Source of the DNA: Nansenia antarctica
Taxonomy: Eukaryota > Chordata > Actinopteri > Argentiniformes > Microstomatidae
Reading direction: 5' to 3'
NCBI GenBank assembly: GCA_963989245.1
Contig: OZ022342.1
Coordinates: 73,190,576-73,254,575, forward strand
Length of the DNA stretch: 64,000 nt
Shown: one piece after another, positions 1-10,040 of the stretch
Layout of the letters: each line of letters begins with the position of its first letter
Numbering within the stretch: the stretch's first letter is position 1
Translations under genes and position numbers: made by a program
The notes under the pieces: model-generated
What the model saw: the letters and a program-made list of their open reading frames with translations, nothing else
The model's database searches: none
What the model was told of the DNA's origin: nothing

Positions 1-414
1 CAGACTGTGCTGGCCAGGGATTACCGTGGAGAACACAAGTGGGTGCCCGGCATAATCAAAGAAAGACAAGGGCCCTTGTCCTACACTGTAGAAGTAGCTC
101 CTGACACTGTCTGGCGAAGCCACCTTGACCAACTACGGAGGTCAGAGGTACGCACTGCAGAAGAGGTGGTGGATCCTGCTGCACGTATCACCGCTGCTCA
201 GGAGAGCCTGAGCCTGCCTACCTCCAACACTGCTCAGGAGAGCCTGGGCCTGCCGACCTCCGACCGTGAAACGGGGTGTCTGCCTAGACCTGGTCGGCCC
301 CTGACCCCACGCCTGGGTCTCCCTGCTGGTGGTGCGAGCCCGGGGGTCACACCCCCGGAGGAGAGACGTTATCCAACACGCACCCACAGACCTCCAGACA
401 AACTATCTCTCTGA
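1..414 (+). CDS. Ty3/gypsy-like retrotransposon Pol, integrase C-terminal end (partial)
   Basis: The frame is open from base 1 to the TGA at 412-414, so the window cuts the gene and the apparent start at base 7 (GTG) is not a real start. The first 45 residues (LARDYRGEHKWVPG, then GPLSYTVEV and VWRSHLDQLR) match the C-terminal DNA-binding region of gypsy-type integrases, which helps insert the element's cDNA into the host chromosome. The next 80 or so residues are proline-, serine- and threonine-rich. They contain a near-exact duplication of 36 bp (AQESLSLPTS / AQESLGLPTS). No chromodomain is visible. The catalytic core, reverse transcriptase and gag lie upstream of the window, so integrity cannot be judged. 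A polypurine tract and LTR follow directly, which supports the assignment. Confidence 0.75.
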   Translation, partial: QTVLARDYRGEHKWVPGIIKERQGPLSYTVEVAPDTVWRSHLDQLRRSEVRTAEEVVDPAARITAAQESLSLPTSNTAQESLGLPTSDRETGCLPRPGRPLTPRLGLPAGGASPGVTPPEERRYPTRTHRPPDKLSL

Positions 415-510
415 ATAAGACACTAGTGTGTTTAGTTATCCGTTTAAAGCAAGGGTATTGTTAGTTATGTTCAACCTAGTAAATGATATGGTGTTTAATG
501 TTGTTGTTAT

Positions 511-526
511 CTAGAAGGGGAGGAGT
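511..526 (+). other. polypurine tract of the gypsy-like element
   Basis: A purine-rich stretch (AGAAGGGGAGGAG) sits immediately before the TGTAGAG start of the LTR. This is the position where plus-strand DNA synthesis is primed in LTR retrotransposons. Confidence 0.55.
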
Positions 527-769
527 TGTAGAGTATTTGGGTTTGCATCTATTGCTCTAGCATTGTTTATTCTACCTGGCCTGAGTACGTTACGTCACTA
601 CGTTATTACGTACCTGTTGGACGTACCTCCCAGCATTCCTATGTAGGACGTGACATGCAATGTAACGTTGTCATTACTCCAAGTAAAGAAGCTAGTAAAC
701 TACAGTCCGTTTCTCCGTGTTTATTTAAGTAGCCTACTAACCACAGTAGGTACACAACACAGTTCTACA
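527..769 (+). mobile_element. 3' LTR of the gypsy-like element
   Basis: The segment begins TGTAGAG and ends TTCTACA, a short inverted repeat of the TG...CA type. It follows the polypurine tract and pol stop codon in the order expected for a 3' LTR, and is 243 bp long. The 5' LTR is outside the window, so neither LTR divergence nor the target duplication can be read. The right edge is inferred from the terminal inverted repeat alone. Confidence 0.6.
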
Positions 770-2280
770 GAGTTTGCAGATGCTGCTTCTATTCATTACA
801 TGTGCTGCCCTTCAACTCCAGCAGCTCAGCTGAGTCTAGATGGATGGACGAGCGCTGGTAGTTTCACTATTTTGAGTCAACACCTCTGCCCCCGGCACAA
901 ATAAAAGTAAATAGCTTCATACCCAACAGTCTGCCAAGGAAGAGGGTTGACCGTGAAAAACACATTAAATAAGCGAAATGAAAAAAAAAAAAAACGAATA
1001 TGCACACAAGCATTTGAATGCAAACTGAATGTTTGGCTGATTTCCGCCTCTCACATTCTAAACTAACGTCTGCCGCCCGCCATTCACTGAATGACACAAC
1101 CGTTTCAAGGCTTATTCCATTACTTTTTATTCCAGTAAAATATGTGAGTCGCAAGGATGGGACAAAATAAAATAAAAATAAAAAAAGTGTGTGTGTGCGA
1201 GGTTTTTATTCACGTCGTAAAGTCCCCGAACTAGCGAACGAAAGAGACCCATTTCAATTTGTACCCATCGTGTGGATTGAATGGCTGTCACTAGTGGGCA
1301 TATGGCCTCAATTGGGTTTATGGGCAATGTGAAAACACAGGGCAGGGAGCCAAGAGCGCTATCCAACACTGGGGCTCCCAGAATGCATCTCTGAGAGAGA
1401 GCGCGTGGCCACAGCTGGAGTCACAGTTCTCTCACAAACGTTTACGAGCCATATCTTTAATCACAAAGCTTTGTTCTCCTCCATTAAGACAACACCAGTT
1501 ACCTGGATTTGAGTAAAGGGAAAAACAAACTATTAAAAGTTTTCATATACTGTATGTGAACTGTTTCGTAAGGTTAAGAGAGAAAGTGTTTGTCCCCTGA
1601 CATGGAGAGTATGCTAGACCTTCATAAACCCTCCGTCTTGCACATTTTCCATTTCCTTTTTTTTGGGACGGGAGGGAAAAACGATTCACTTCAGACAGGT
1701 TATGGCTCAGAATACAAATCTGTCCATTAATAAAGAGACACATTGTTGGCAGACAATGGAGGAAAAAGTTAGAACCCAATGAGCTGTAGGCAATTCCAGC
1801 CATACCGGATGATATATCCATATCCATCTTTTTTGGGGGGGTGGGGTGGGGGGGTTGGGTGAAATCGAAAAGAATAGGAAGGTTTTATTTTTTATTTAAA
1901 AATTCAATAATTGTCGCCTGATGCGGATGCAATGGCGTGATAGACGTGTTACCTGAACACACGTCAGGAGTTGATTTACAGACCGGCCCATTCCATCATC
2001 TCCTCTTTACCCGTTTCCTAAACGACCCGCTCATGGCAGCCTGCCTCGACAGAAGGGCATCATCATCTGTATTCTGTATGGCCCGGGTGTTTATTGGGCT
2101 AAAGTAGGGAGGATTCACCCTGAATACAAACTACCACTGTCAGCGTTAACTTGCACAGGGTTACACCCCCGCCCTACGCAGGGGCTGTGGATCGATGTCT
2201 CGGATGTGTTCCAGTAGATACAGGGAAAGTTCGAGAAGCAACCAAGACACAAGATGTTTATTTGTGACTCCGGTTATACA
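770..2280. other. no gene recognised
   Basis: This is mixed-composition sequence with an A-run near 980 and a G-rich run near 1834-1858. Open frames are under 100 codons and resemble nothing I know. Confidence 0.5.
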
Positions 2281-2440
2281 AATGGTAAATGGTAAATGGA
2301 CTGCACTTATATAGCGCCTTTTTTGCTGCTCCAAAGCGCTTTACAACGGCCTCTCATTCACTCATTCACACACACATTCACACACCAATGGCGGCAAGCT
2401 ACCATGCAAGGCGCCGGCCCGCTCATTGGGAGCAATTTTT
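2281..2440 (-). mobile_element. SINE-A copy 1, 5'-truncated
   Basis: Read on the minus strand this is the 3' part of the SINE called A here. It has the CATTGGTGTGTGAATGTGTG segment, AAAGCGCTTTGGA, and the GCGCTATATAAGTGCAGTCC tail with TTTACCATTTACC. It stops at the GGGAGCAATT block, so the tRNA-like head is missing. Confidence 0.75.
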
Positions 2441-2570
2441 GTGAGATGGGGGGGGTGGAGGGGCTCCATTTAGGGTGCATATAAGAAGACATATAGAATG
2501 TAATAACTAAATATAAGAGGCAAAGAAAAAGAACATGATATCAAAAAACACGATATGGAGAATATTCGTT

Positions 2571-2650
2571 TAGGTGCCGTAGTGGGTTAAGCGTCGACCA
2601 TGTAACCGCAGGGTTCCTGGTTCAATTCCGGCCGTGGACATATCCTGCAT
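2571..2650 (+). mobile_element. SINE-E tRNA-derived head
   Basis: The sequence matches the head of the SINE at 5330-5487 on the opposite strand. It has an A-box-like GTAGTGGGTTAAGCG and a B box GGTTCAATTCC. The SINE body is missing and is replaced downstream by a 14-bp tandem repeat. It is a tRNA-derived retroposon fragment, not a tRNA gene, because the acceptor stem is not complementary. Confidence 0.65.
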
Positions 2651-2655
2651 GTTAT

Positions 2656-2727
2656 GCTATGAGAGGAGCCTATGAGAGGAGCCTATGAGAGGAGCCTATG
2701 AGAGGAGCCTATGAGAGGAGCCTACGA
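2656..2727. repeat. 14-bp tandem repeat (GCCTATGAGAGGAG), about 5 copies
   Basis: The repeats abut the SINE-E head, starting in the CTATGAGAGG that follows it. The last copy is altered to CCTACGAGACG. Confidence 0.8.
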
Positions 2728-2858
2728 GACGCCACACAGGGAGGCGGGGTGTGTGAGAAGCATCTCAGCGGCGTTCCAAGGAGGAGGTAATTACTGCTGA
2801 GTCACGGTCAGGTGTGAGGAGGCAGGAGGAGATGATGAATCAAGCAGAGATAATGACA

Positions 2859-3038
2859 ACACACTCCTCTGCTAACACACACATACACATTCATACACAC
2901 ACACACTCCTCTGCTAACACACACATACACATACATACACACACACACTCCTCTGCTAACACACACCTACACATTCATACACACACACACTCCTCTGCTA
3001 ACACACACACACACACACACACACACATACTCCTCTGC

Positions 3039-3072
<34 letters not shown>

Positions 3073-3646
3073 TCCTCTGCTAACACACACACACACACAC
3101 ACGCACACATACTCCTCTGCTAACACAAACAACAACCATGCACAACACACAATCATGCACGCACGCACACACACTCTTGCGCACGCACACACACATTATG
3201 CACAAACACACAAACAAGCATGCACGCACGCAAGCATGCAAGCACGCGCAAGCATGCACACATACACACACACACACATACACACACACGCGCAAGCATG
3301 CATGCATGCAAGCTCTCGTGCACAAGCAGGCATGTTCACACACACACACACACACAAGCATGCACGCACGCTCATGCACAAACACATGCACACACACACA
3401 CGCGCAAGCCTGCATACACGCAAGCTCTCGCTCACACACACACACGCACACACACGCACGCGCAAGCATGCACACACGCAACCTCTCGCTCACACACACA
3501 CACACACGCCCATACACCTGCCTGCCCGCCTGCACACACGCACATACACATACACACACACACATGCACACAGGCATGCGCACACACACACTTACGCTCA
3601 GACAGACACACACGTACACCCACACAAACACACCCACTCTCAGACA

Positions 3647-3680
<34 letters not shown>
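2859..3680. repeat. AC-rich minisatellite and (CA)n block
   Basis: 2859-3130 holds several units of about 50 bp, each starting CTCCTCTGCTAACACACAC and continuing into CA repeats. 3131-3680 is (CA)n broken by ATGCACGCA- and TCTCGCTCACAC-type variants. Open frames up to about 227 codons on both strands are simple-repeat artefacts. Confidence 0.9.
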
Positions 3681-3681
<1 letters not shown>

Positions 3682-4000
3682 TTTCTCAGGTAATTTCACC
3701 ATCTCTTTCCTGCACGTCCCTGAAAGGCTTTCCTCCAACTCAATCTCAGGTAATTCATTTTGAGTACTTGTGTTGCCCCCGGTCAAACAAGTCTTACTTG
3801 ATTGACATTTCTAAAATGTGACTCTCCCGTGGGCAGCAGTGAAAAATAGACAAATTAAGTTGTTAGGATGGTGGGGAGGGGGGGATGGGGGGGAGGCAAA
3901 GCTTTATTTTCCGCCTGCTGCTTCAAGATGCTCCCAGAGTACCACACGTGCCCCTCAGCAGTCCTGAACCAGGCGGGCAGGTGAGGAAGGGAGTTACATC

Positions 4001-4103
4001 ACATTTGACATTTTGGGCATTTAGCAAGACTTTTATAAGACCATTATCCAAAGCGACTTCAACAACAAATTCACTTTGTCTAAGTAAGTGAATCATCCGT
4101 CTA
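4001..4103 (-). mobile_element. SINE tail fragment (GTCGCTTTGGATAA type)
   Basis: On the minus strand it reads GATTCACTTACTTAG, then AAGTCGCTTTGGATAA and a CTAAATGCCCAAAATG end. It matches the fragment at 27797-27892. The head is missing. The flanking sequence from 3681 to 4000 shows nothing else recognisable. Confidence 0.6.
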
Positions 4104-4230
4104 TCAGTCATCGTGAGACAAAGTCATGCTAGAAGAAAGAAGATGATAGATGATTTTTAAATTGTATATATTTCATTTACAGTAGAAACTGTACGGTGGG
4201 GGTAGAGGTAGAGTTGGGGCCGGGGGGGGG

Positions 4231-4455
4231 CACCCGGCTGTGTGGCGCAGCAGGTAGAGCCGGCGTCTAATGATCGCAAGGTTGGCAGATCGGCGGTTCG
4301 AGCCCCGGCTGGTCACATGTTGAAGTGTCTATGGGCAAGACACTGAACCCCAAATTGCTTCCAGTGAGCAGGCCGGGGCCTTGCATGGTAGCGTATGAGA
4401 GGCCGTTGTAAAGCTCTTTGGATAAAGGCGCTATATAAGTGTTGTCCATTTACCA
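4231..4455 (+). mobile_element. SINE-A copy 2
   Basis: It contains the tRNA-like head (TGGCGCAGCAGGTAG A-box region, GGTTCGAGCCC B box), the CACTGAACCCCAAATTGCT core and the GGATAAAGGCGCTATATAAG tail. Relative to the other copies it lacks the GTGTGTGAATG segment, consistent with an internal deletion. Confidence 0.85.
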
Positions 4456-5329
4456 CCCTGTCATAAGCTAGGCTAAATAGAAATGAAAATCACTAAGCTT
4501 AAAGATCGCATTAAATATCTGTATAACATCCAGACCATCCAGGGGAACGAGTCTCTGTTGGATCCGCTGCGGACTCGCCGAAACGTTTTGCTACGTTTGT
4601 TTTGTTTCGAGGCTTTGATAAGCTGAAGAAGAAGAACACTTCATTAGAAGTCTAGTGTGTGTGCAGCAAACAATCAGAGCGCGGACCCACTCGAAAAACG
4701 TGGGGGTCTCGGCGGGCCTCTCTCCGTGGAAGCGGTGGTTCGTGTTCGAGGGTGAGAACACAATCCTATTTGGTCTGGCCTTTCTCCAGGAAAAAATAAC
4801 AGAAATATAAGCTAGCCTATCTATCATGGGTTTACCGCAGACATATGTTGTTGTTGAAAGGAAAGAGAGGGAAAATTGGCTAATTAGCAAACCATCAGGG
4901 ACAGGGAGGCACGAGTAGGTGAGACGCCTCCTCGATAGGGCTACGGGCAGATGAACATATAATACTACCGTAGGTCTGCTGGCGAAGTCCTTCATCCGCC
5001 GTGATGAATGCGGTACAGCAGCAGATAATTTACTGCACGCAGCACAGGACAGGCGCTCACGTCGGGGACTGTGTTGTGTCGGTGATAAGAATACCAAAGC
5101 ATTATTGGAAAAGGACAAGATTGCGGGTCGTAGGCGAGAGGCTGAGTAATTGCTTTGTTTTGGAACAGCCAGGCAGATTCCTGTCCAGTAAATGAACGGG
5201 GTGTGCAGTCGCATACTGTAGCTGTTGCGGTTTCTGCGGCCGCGTACTGTACCTGTTGTGGTTTCGCGAGAGATTTCTGTGAAATGGACTTGACCCCTGA
5301 ACTCTCTGTAATGTTGTTTACATCGAGAA
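4456..5329. other. unassigned sequence with a 256-codon open frame on the minus strand
   Basis: No repeat or domain is recognised. A minus-strand frame stays open from 5361 down to 4591, but its only ATG lies inside the SINE-E tail at 5330-5487 and the predicted protein shows no familiar motif. It is probably chance, and is noted because it is the longest open frame outside repeats. Confidence 0.3.
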
Positions 5330-5487
5330 ATTTTTTTTTTTCCTGAGTGGGGGAGTCCCACTCATATTCATAGACAGGAAGGATGGGTGAGAGAGAGAGA
5401 AGGGATGACATGCTGGATATGTCCCCGGCCGGAATCGAACCGGGGACCCTGCGGTTACATGGTCAACGCTACACCACCTAAGCGCCC
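5330..5487 (-). mobile_element. SINE-E, complete, with target duplication
   Basis: On the minus strand it has a tRNA-like head with A-box-like GGTGGTGTAGCG and a perfect B box GGTTCGATTCC. A CT-rich body follows, then ATATGAGTGGGACTCCCCC and a poly-A tail. It is flanked by TACATCGAGAA (5319-5329) and TACATCAAGAA (5488-5498), an 11-bp target duplication with one mismatch. The 3' half is shared with SINE-C, so the two families share a body but differ in the head. Confidence 0.85.
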
Positions 5488-5498
5488 TACATCAAGAA

Positions 5499-5768
5499 TG
5501 TTGATGTGCTGATTTGCATTTTGCTGCTGTCACCTGTTCTAGTATTGAGGCTTGATTGTATGTTGTTGATTGTTGACTGTTGTTGTTTTTATCCTGCTCA
5601 TTCTATTATTGATTTTGTTGTTTTATTTCCTGTTTATTCTATTATTGATTTTGATTTTGTATTTTTCGGCTGCAAAGCCAATGTCTAATTGAACCTGAAC
5701 CCAGGAATTGTACTCGTTGTATCCGTATTGATGTAATAAAAGCATTTCTGTTTCTGATTCTGATTCTG
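5499..5768 (+). mobile_element. LINE 3' end-like tail
   Basis: A T-rich stretch ends in AATAAAAGCATTTCTGTTTCTGATTC-type repeats (TTCTGA)n. This is the tail style of several fish LINEs and matches the ends near 16541 and 41793 in style. No coding part is recognisable. Confidence 0.4.
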
Positions 5769-6046
5769 AAATGTAATCGAACCCAAATTATTAGAACCAA
5801 ATGAATACATTGCAACCCTGATTCAGAGCAAAACTAGGTATGAGAAAAAAAAACTTAGACTACATGTTGCCAACACCCACTGCTACTTTTAGCAGTGCTA
5901 TCCCCATTGAGGACCTGATCCTGATTAACAAAAAAAAGGGCATTACAGAATGCAGATTATTCTGATCCAGATTAAACGTTTTGAAATACCGGGCCCTCAC
6001 CCCCACGTTAACTCAAAGATTGACAACCTACAAAATTATTTTTAAA

Positions 6047-6307
6047 ATACAGCACCTTTTTTGCTGCTCTAAAGCTGCTCCAAAGCGCTTTACAACAGCC
6101 TCTCATTCACCCATTCACACACACATTCACACAACAATGGCAGCAAGCTACCATGCAAGGCGCCGGCCCGCTCACTGGGAGCAATTTTGGGGTTCAGTGT
6201 CTTGCCCAAGGACACTTCGACATGTGGCCAGCGGGGGCTCGAACCGCCGATCTGCCAACCTTGTGATCATTAGGCGGCGACTCTACCTCCTGCGCCACAG
6301 CCGCCCC
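6047..6307 (-). mobile_element. SINE-A copy 3, full length
   Basis: The minus strand reads from the GGGGCGGCTGTGGCGCAGGA head and GGTTCGAGCCCC B box through to the CTTTGGAGCAGC variant of the tail. The extra GGAGCAGC near the tail is shared with copies 1 and 7 and marks a subfamily. Confidence 0.85.
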
Positions 6308-6942
6308 GCCACAGCCTCCCCTACTGTAGTTAAATATAACCCAGGCTACGGATTTAATAATGTAATCCAATCTGAATGTTTTTGCGTTGGCCCCAAAAGC
6401 AAATTAAGGCCGAAAAAATACTAATTCATGTCGGCGTTAATGACGCTGGTCTGAAGCAGTCAGATAACATAAACAACATCATCTCTGCATGCGAACCCGT
6501 CCAGACAAATGAGTAATGAGGTGGTTCTGTCTGACCCTCCTCTGTCGGGGGGAGAAATTAAATGTACAACAGATTAACCTCCCTTAACCCTGGCGCTGCA
6601 ACACAGGTGCGTGGGAAATGATACTGATAATGGAGTTCGTAAACAAACCGACTCACAAGCCGTCTTTGTGAGGCGAGCGAGCGAGCGTTGGCCTTCTGAA
6701 GAGTGCCGGGCTCTTCCTAAACCAAGCAGGAGGGGTGGAGCTTGGACCATCCGAGATGATTGGCATTGACTTGCTAGCATTAACTCCCCAGCCAGGCAAG
6801 TTGAACCTCTTATCTATTTGCCCTTACTGCCATAAACTCCCAGTTTTCGCTAAGCTAATTATAAACATTCGAGAACATCAATTACCTATTAACTTCTAGT
6901 TCTCAGAGCTTGTTAACTCCTGAGGTTCCTCAGGTCTCCATC
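6308..6942. other. no gene recognised
   Basis: Unique sequence of mixed composition with a few short frames. I see no motif or repeat in it. Confidence 0.5.
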
Positions 6943-7727
6943 GTGGTGGTCTAGTGGATAGTGAGCTGGACTGGTGATCAGAAGGTTATGAGTTCAAGTC
7001 CCACTGGGAACACCACCACTAGTGTGCCCTTGAGTAAGACCTGGGAACACCACCACTAATGTGCCCTTGAGTAAGACCTGGGAACACCACCACTAATGTG
7101 CCCTTGAGTAAGACCTGGGAACACCACCACTAATGTGCCCTTGAGTAAGACCTGGGAACACCACCACTAATGTGCCCTTGAGTAAGACCTGGGAACACCA
7201 CCACTACTGTGCCCTTGAGTAAGACCTGGGAACACCACCACTAGTGTGTCCTTGAGTAAGACCTGGGAACACCACCACTTGTGTGCCCTTGAGTAAGACC
7301 TGGGAACACCACCACTAGTGTGTCCTTGAGTAAGACCTGGGAACACCACCACTAGTGTGTCCCTGAGTAAGACCTGGGAACACCACCACTAGTGTGCCCT
7401 TGAGTAAGACCTGGGAACACCACCACTAGTGTGTCCTTGAGTAAGACCTGGGAACACCACCACTAGTGTGTCCTTGAGTAAGACCTGGGAACACCACCAC
7501 TAGTGTGTCCTTGAGTAAGACCTGGGAACACCACCACTAGTGTGTCCTTGAGTAAGACCTGGGAACACCACCACTAGTGTGCCTTTGAGTAAGACCTAGC
7601 AACACAACCACTAGTGTGCCTTTGAGTAAGGCACTTAGCCCTAAATTACTCCAGGGAGACTGTCCCTGTGATCTCTAATTGTAAGTCGCTTTGGATAAAA
7701 GTGTCTAATGCTAAATGGTTAATGGTT
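6943..7727 (+). mobile_element. SINE-B copy with internal 37-bp array
   Basis: The head is GTGGTCTAGTGGATAGTGAG (A-box region), followed by GAGTTCAAGTCCC (B-box-like). The body CACTTAGCCCTAAATTACTC and tail AAGTCGCTTTGGATAAAAG identify a tRNA-derived fish SINE. Between head and body, just after the B box, the sequence is expanded about 16-fold, lengthening an element of roughly 200 bp to about 785 bp. Confidence 0.8.
7005..7620. repeat. 37-bp tandem array inside SINE-B, 16 units plus one decayed
   Basis: The unit carries GACCTGGGAACACCACCACT and GTGTGYCCTTGAGTAA. Sixteen clean units fit between about 7005 and 7597, and a decayed one (GACCTAGCAACACAACC) follows. Neighbouring units share variants: CTAATGTGCCC early, CTAGTGTGTCC late. 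This indicates local spread of mutations along the array. Confidence 0.95.
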
Positions 7728-7836
7728 CTAGTTGTGTTGCACCTCACTGAGCAGCGCTGTTGAGGAACAGTCTGCCTGCTCATGTTACACAGGTAATCAT
7801 AGACAGTTAATCCAGATTTAAAAGCTCACCTGGGGA

Positions 7837-7958
7837 CAATCCAGGTTTATTTTGATAAATCCTGCAAGATTTATTTTTTAAAATCCAGCATTAAGTCTTG
7901 TGAGATTTATCAGAATAGGCCTGGATTTTCCCTTAACAACGTTGATGGAATTCCCCCC
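7837..7958. mobile_element. MITE-P fragment
   Basis: It contains GATAAATCCTGCAAGATTTA and GGCCTGGATTTTCCCTTAAC, then TTGATGGAATTCCCCCC. This is the right end of the MITE family also at 30343, 44527 and 44830. The left end is lost or diverged. Confidence 0.55.
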
Positions 7959-8500
7959 TGCTCACTATAGACATTATTTCTGTTTACTTCATACCTGTGT
8001 GTCATAGGTAGAAGCCAATATATATTCATCAAAGTCTAAGATATTCCAGTTCGTGCTTTTCCCCTAGTGGTCAGTTTTGCCAAGTTTAGGCTAGTTAAGG
8101 GCACCCCTGGATGATGTCATCAGCATGCGCCAGGTGAAGACAGGTGCACAGGTACCTGCAGCATGCCAAGCCCAAATCGTTTTTCAACGAAGCTTTTCAA
8201 TTGTTTCATTTAGTTTGGAAAGGAAGTTAAGGTCTCTTTAGAATAGTTTTCCCTTTGTTTGGGTTGCCGTGACATCCTAATGTTTTCCACCTGCTGTGTA
8301 TCATAGCATTAGCCTAGCATCAACAGCTACAAACACACATGCTCCCTCATTCATCCTGAAGTACCCACAAACCAAGCAGAGGCAGTCAACTACCGTGAGT
8401 AACCCAATGCAAGATCAAATGATGTGAAAGTTAAATTCAATTTAACTTAGTTATGACTCGTGCTTGGTGATAGAATACCCTTAGGGGTAGTGGCGGTCTT
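7959..8500. other. no gene recognised
   Basis: Unique sequence. No frames or repeats worth reporting. Confidence 0.5.
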
Positions 8501-8822
8501 TAGGGGTAGTGGTGGTCTAGTGCAGCGGTTCTCAAACCTCTCCTCGGGGACCCCCAGCCGCTCCACATATTTGATCTGTGCCACCACCAGCACACCTGAT
8601 TGAATCAGGTGTGCTGGTGGTGGGGCGGCCGGGGGTCCCCGAGGAGAGGTTTGAGAACTACTGGTCTAGTGGACTCGTGATCGAAAGGTTGTGAGTTCAA
8701 ATCCCACCTGAAACACCACCAACTAGTAACACAAGGCACTTAGCCCTCAATTGCTCCAGGGGGAATGTCCCTGTAATCTGTAATTTACGTCGCTTTGGAT
8801 CAAAAGCGTCTGGCTAAATGTC
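8501..8822 (+). mobile_element. SINE-B copy split by a hAT-type MITE
   Basis: The head GTGGTGGTCTAGTG is cut at 8522 and resumes at 8664 with GTCTAGTGGACTCGTG. It continues through the B-box-like GAGTTCAAATCCC, the core TTAGCCCTCAATTGCTCC and the tail CGTCGCTTTGGATCAAAAG. It has only one 37-bp segment, so it gives the unexpanded state of the array at 7005-7620. Confidence 0.8.
8523..8663. mobile_element. hAT-type foldback MITE, 141 bp
   Basis: The ends are CAGCGGTTCTCAAACCTCTC and its inverted partner GAGAGGTTTGAGAACTACTG. Nearly the whole element folds back, with GCACACCTGATTGAATCAGGTGTGC at the centre quoted only in part: ACACCTGATT / AATCAGGTGT. An exact 8-bp duplication GTCTAGTG flanks it (8515-8522, 8664-8671), as expected for hAT. 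A relative lies at 39427-39592. Confidence 0.88.
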
Positions 8823-9826
8823 AAATTGTAATTCTACGAAAACTGCCTGATAGATGGAAAGGATAGGGTCGTAACATCTACACTGTCTCCCTATGTGTGT
8901 AGTATATTTCTCTTTCGCTATATATTCTATTATTCATTCTCATTTGGGACTGTTAATTAACATACAAGATTTGTACCATAGACCACATTTTTTGACTCCC
9001 CCCCCCCCCCCCCCCCCTTAAATTAAAGTGAAACAATTATTTTGCACTAATCCTCTGCATTTGACCCTAACTATGTAAGAGCAGTGGTGCCATGGTAGCC
9101 CGGGGACCGACTCCAATTCTGAGGTCCCTCGGTCAAGAGCAATGACAGGAGTATCTGACACCTAACATCCATAACATGCATGTTGTTTTAGGAGTATAAT
9201 AATTGTCTTTATGCTTTAATAATAATCAAAAGTGTAGACAGTTACTATCCCACCCTCTGCGGTGTCATCAGCACAATTGTCCCGATTATGATAAAATCCA
9301 CCATCCCCCCTGATTTTTTTTTTTTTTTTACAACTTGAGTACTGGCCTAACATCTACATTTTCTCTACTTGTGTAGCCTATGTGTGTGTGTTATCTTTCT
9401 CTCTCGCTATTATATTGTATTATTCATTCTGTGTAGTGTGTCACTGCAGTGTGAAAGAGAGCCTGAGTTGAGAGGAGGGAAGGTCAACGCGTTGGTAATG
9501 TCACAGGTGATACCTGGCTGCCTCCCGGCGCCTGACCAGGGAACGAATGAAGCGGCCCATTGGAAGTGACAAGGACTGGCCCGGGGCAGGACGGGATGAG
9601 ACGGTCACAGGTGGCAGCAGGCAGGCAGAGAGAGAGACAGAGAGAGAGAGACAGAGAGAGAGAGACAGAGAGAGAGACAGAGAGAGAGACAGAGAGAGAG
9701 ACAGAGAGAGAGAGAGAGACACCAGAGAGAAACATTTATAGGACGACATTGATCCGTCTCAGGGATGATAAACAAACTATCAAACTCTTTTTTTGGGGGG
9801 GGGGGATTGATTTGTTTTGATTTCAT
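8823..9826. other. no gene; homopolymer and GA-repeat tracts
   Basis: It contains a C-run of about 20 at 8998-9017, a T-run near 9316, and a (GACAGAGAGA)-type repeat at about 9628-9720. The open frames there are artefacts of the repeat. Confidence 0.6.
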
Positions 9827-10040
9827 AATAATAAAAATAATTCATTATATTTATACAGTGCTTTTCCGAGGCTCAAAGATGCTGACAATATGGGAAAAAC
9901 TGAAAACACAGAAACAACAAGCAGCAGATAACATGAGCACATAGAACACAGAGTTAACGAACGGGGAACACAGTAACGCAGCAATGTCCAGGGGGGGAGG
10001 GGGGTGGGTGGCAGGGTTAGGGGAGATGGTTAGGGGTACG
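9827..10040 (-). mobile_element. LINE-F 3' end, truncated
   Basis: Read on the minus strand it has the G/C-rich TTAGGGG-type 3' UTR, CTCTGTGTTCTATGTGCTCA, CCCATATTGTCAGC, and an ATT-rich tail. It matches 20536-21040 and 45894-46222. Only the 3' UTR remains. Confidence 0.75.

Noticed and set aside
3080..3821. Cys/Val-rich and His/Thr-rich frames of about 200 codons
   Set aside because: They are translations of (CA)n/(GT)n with no unique sequence of protein character.
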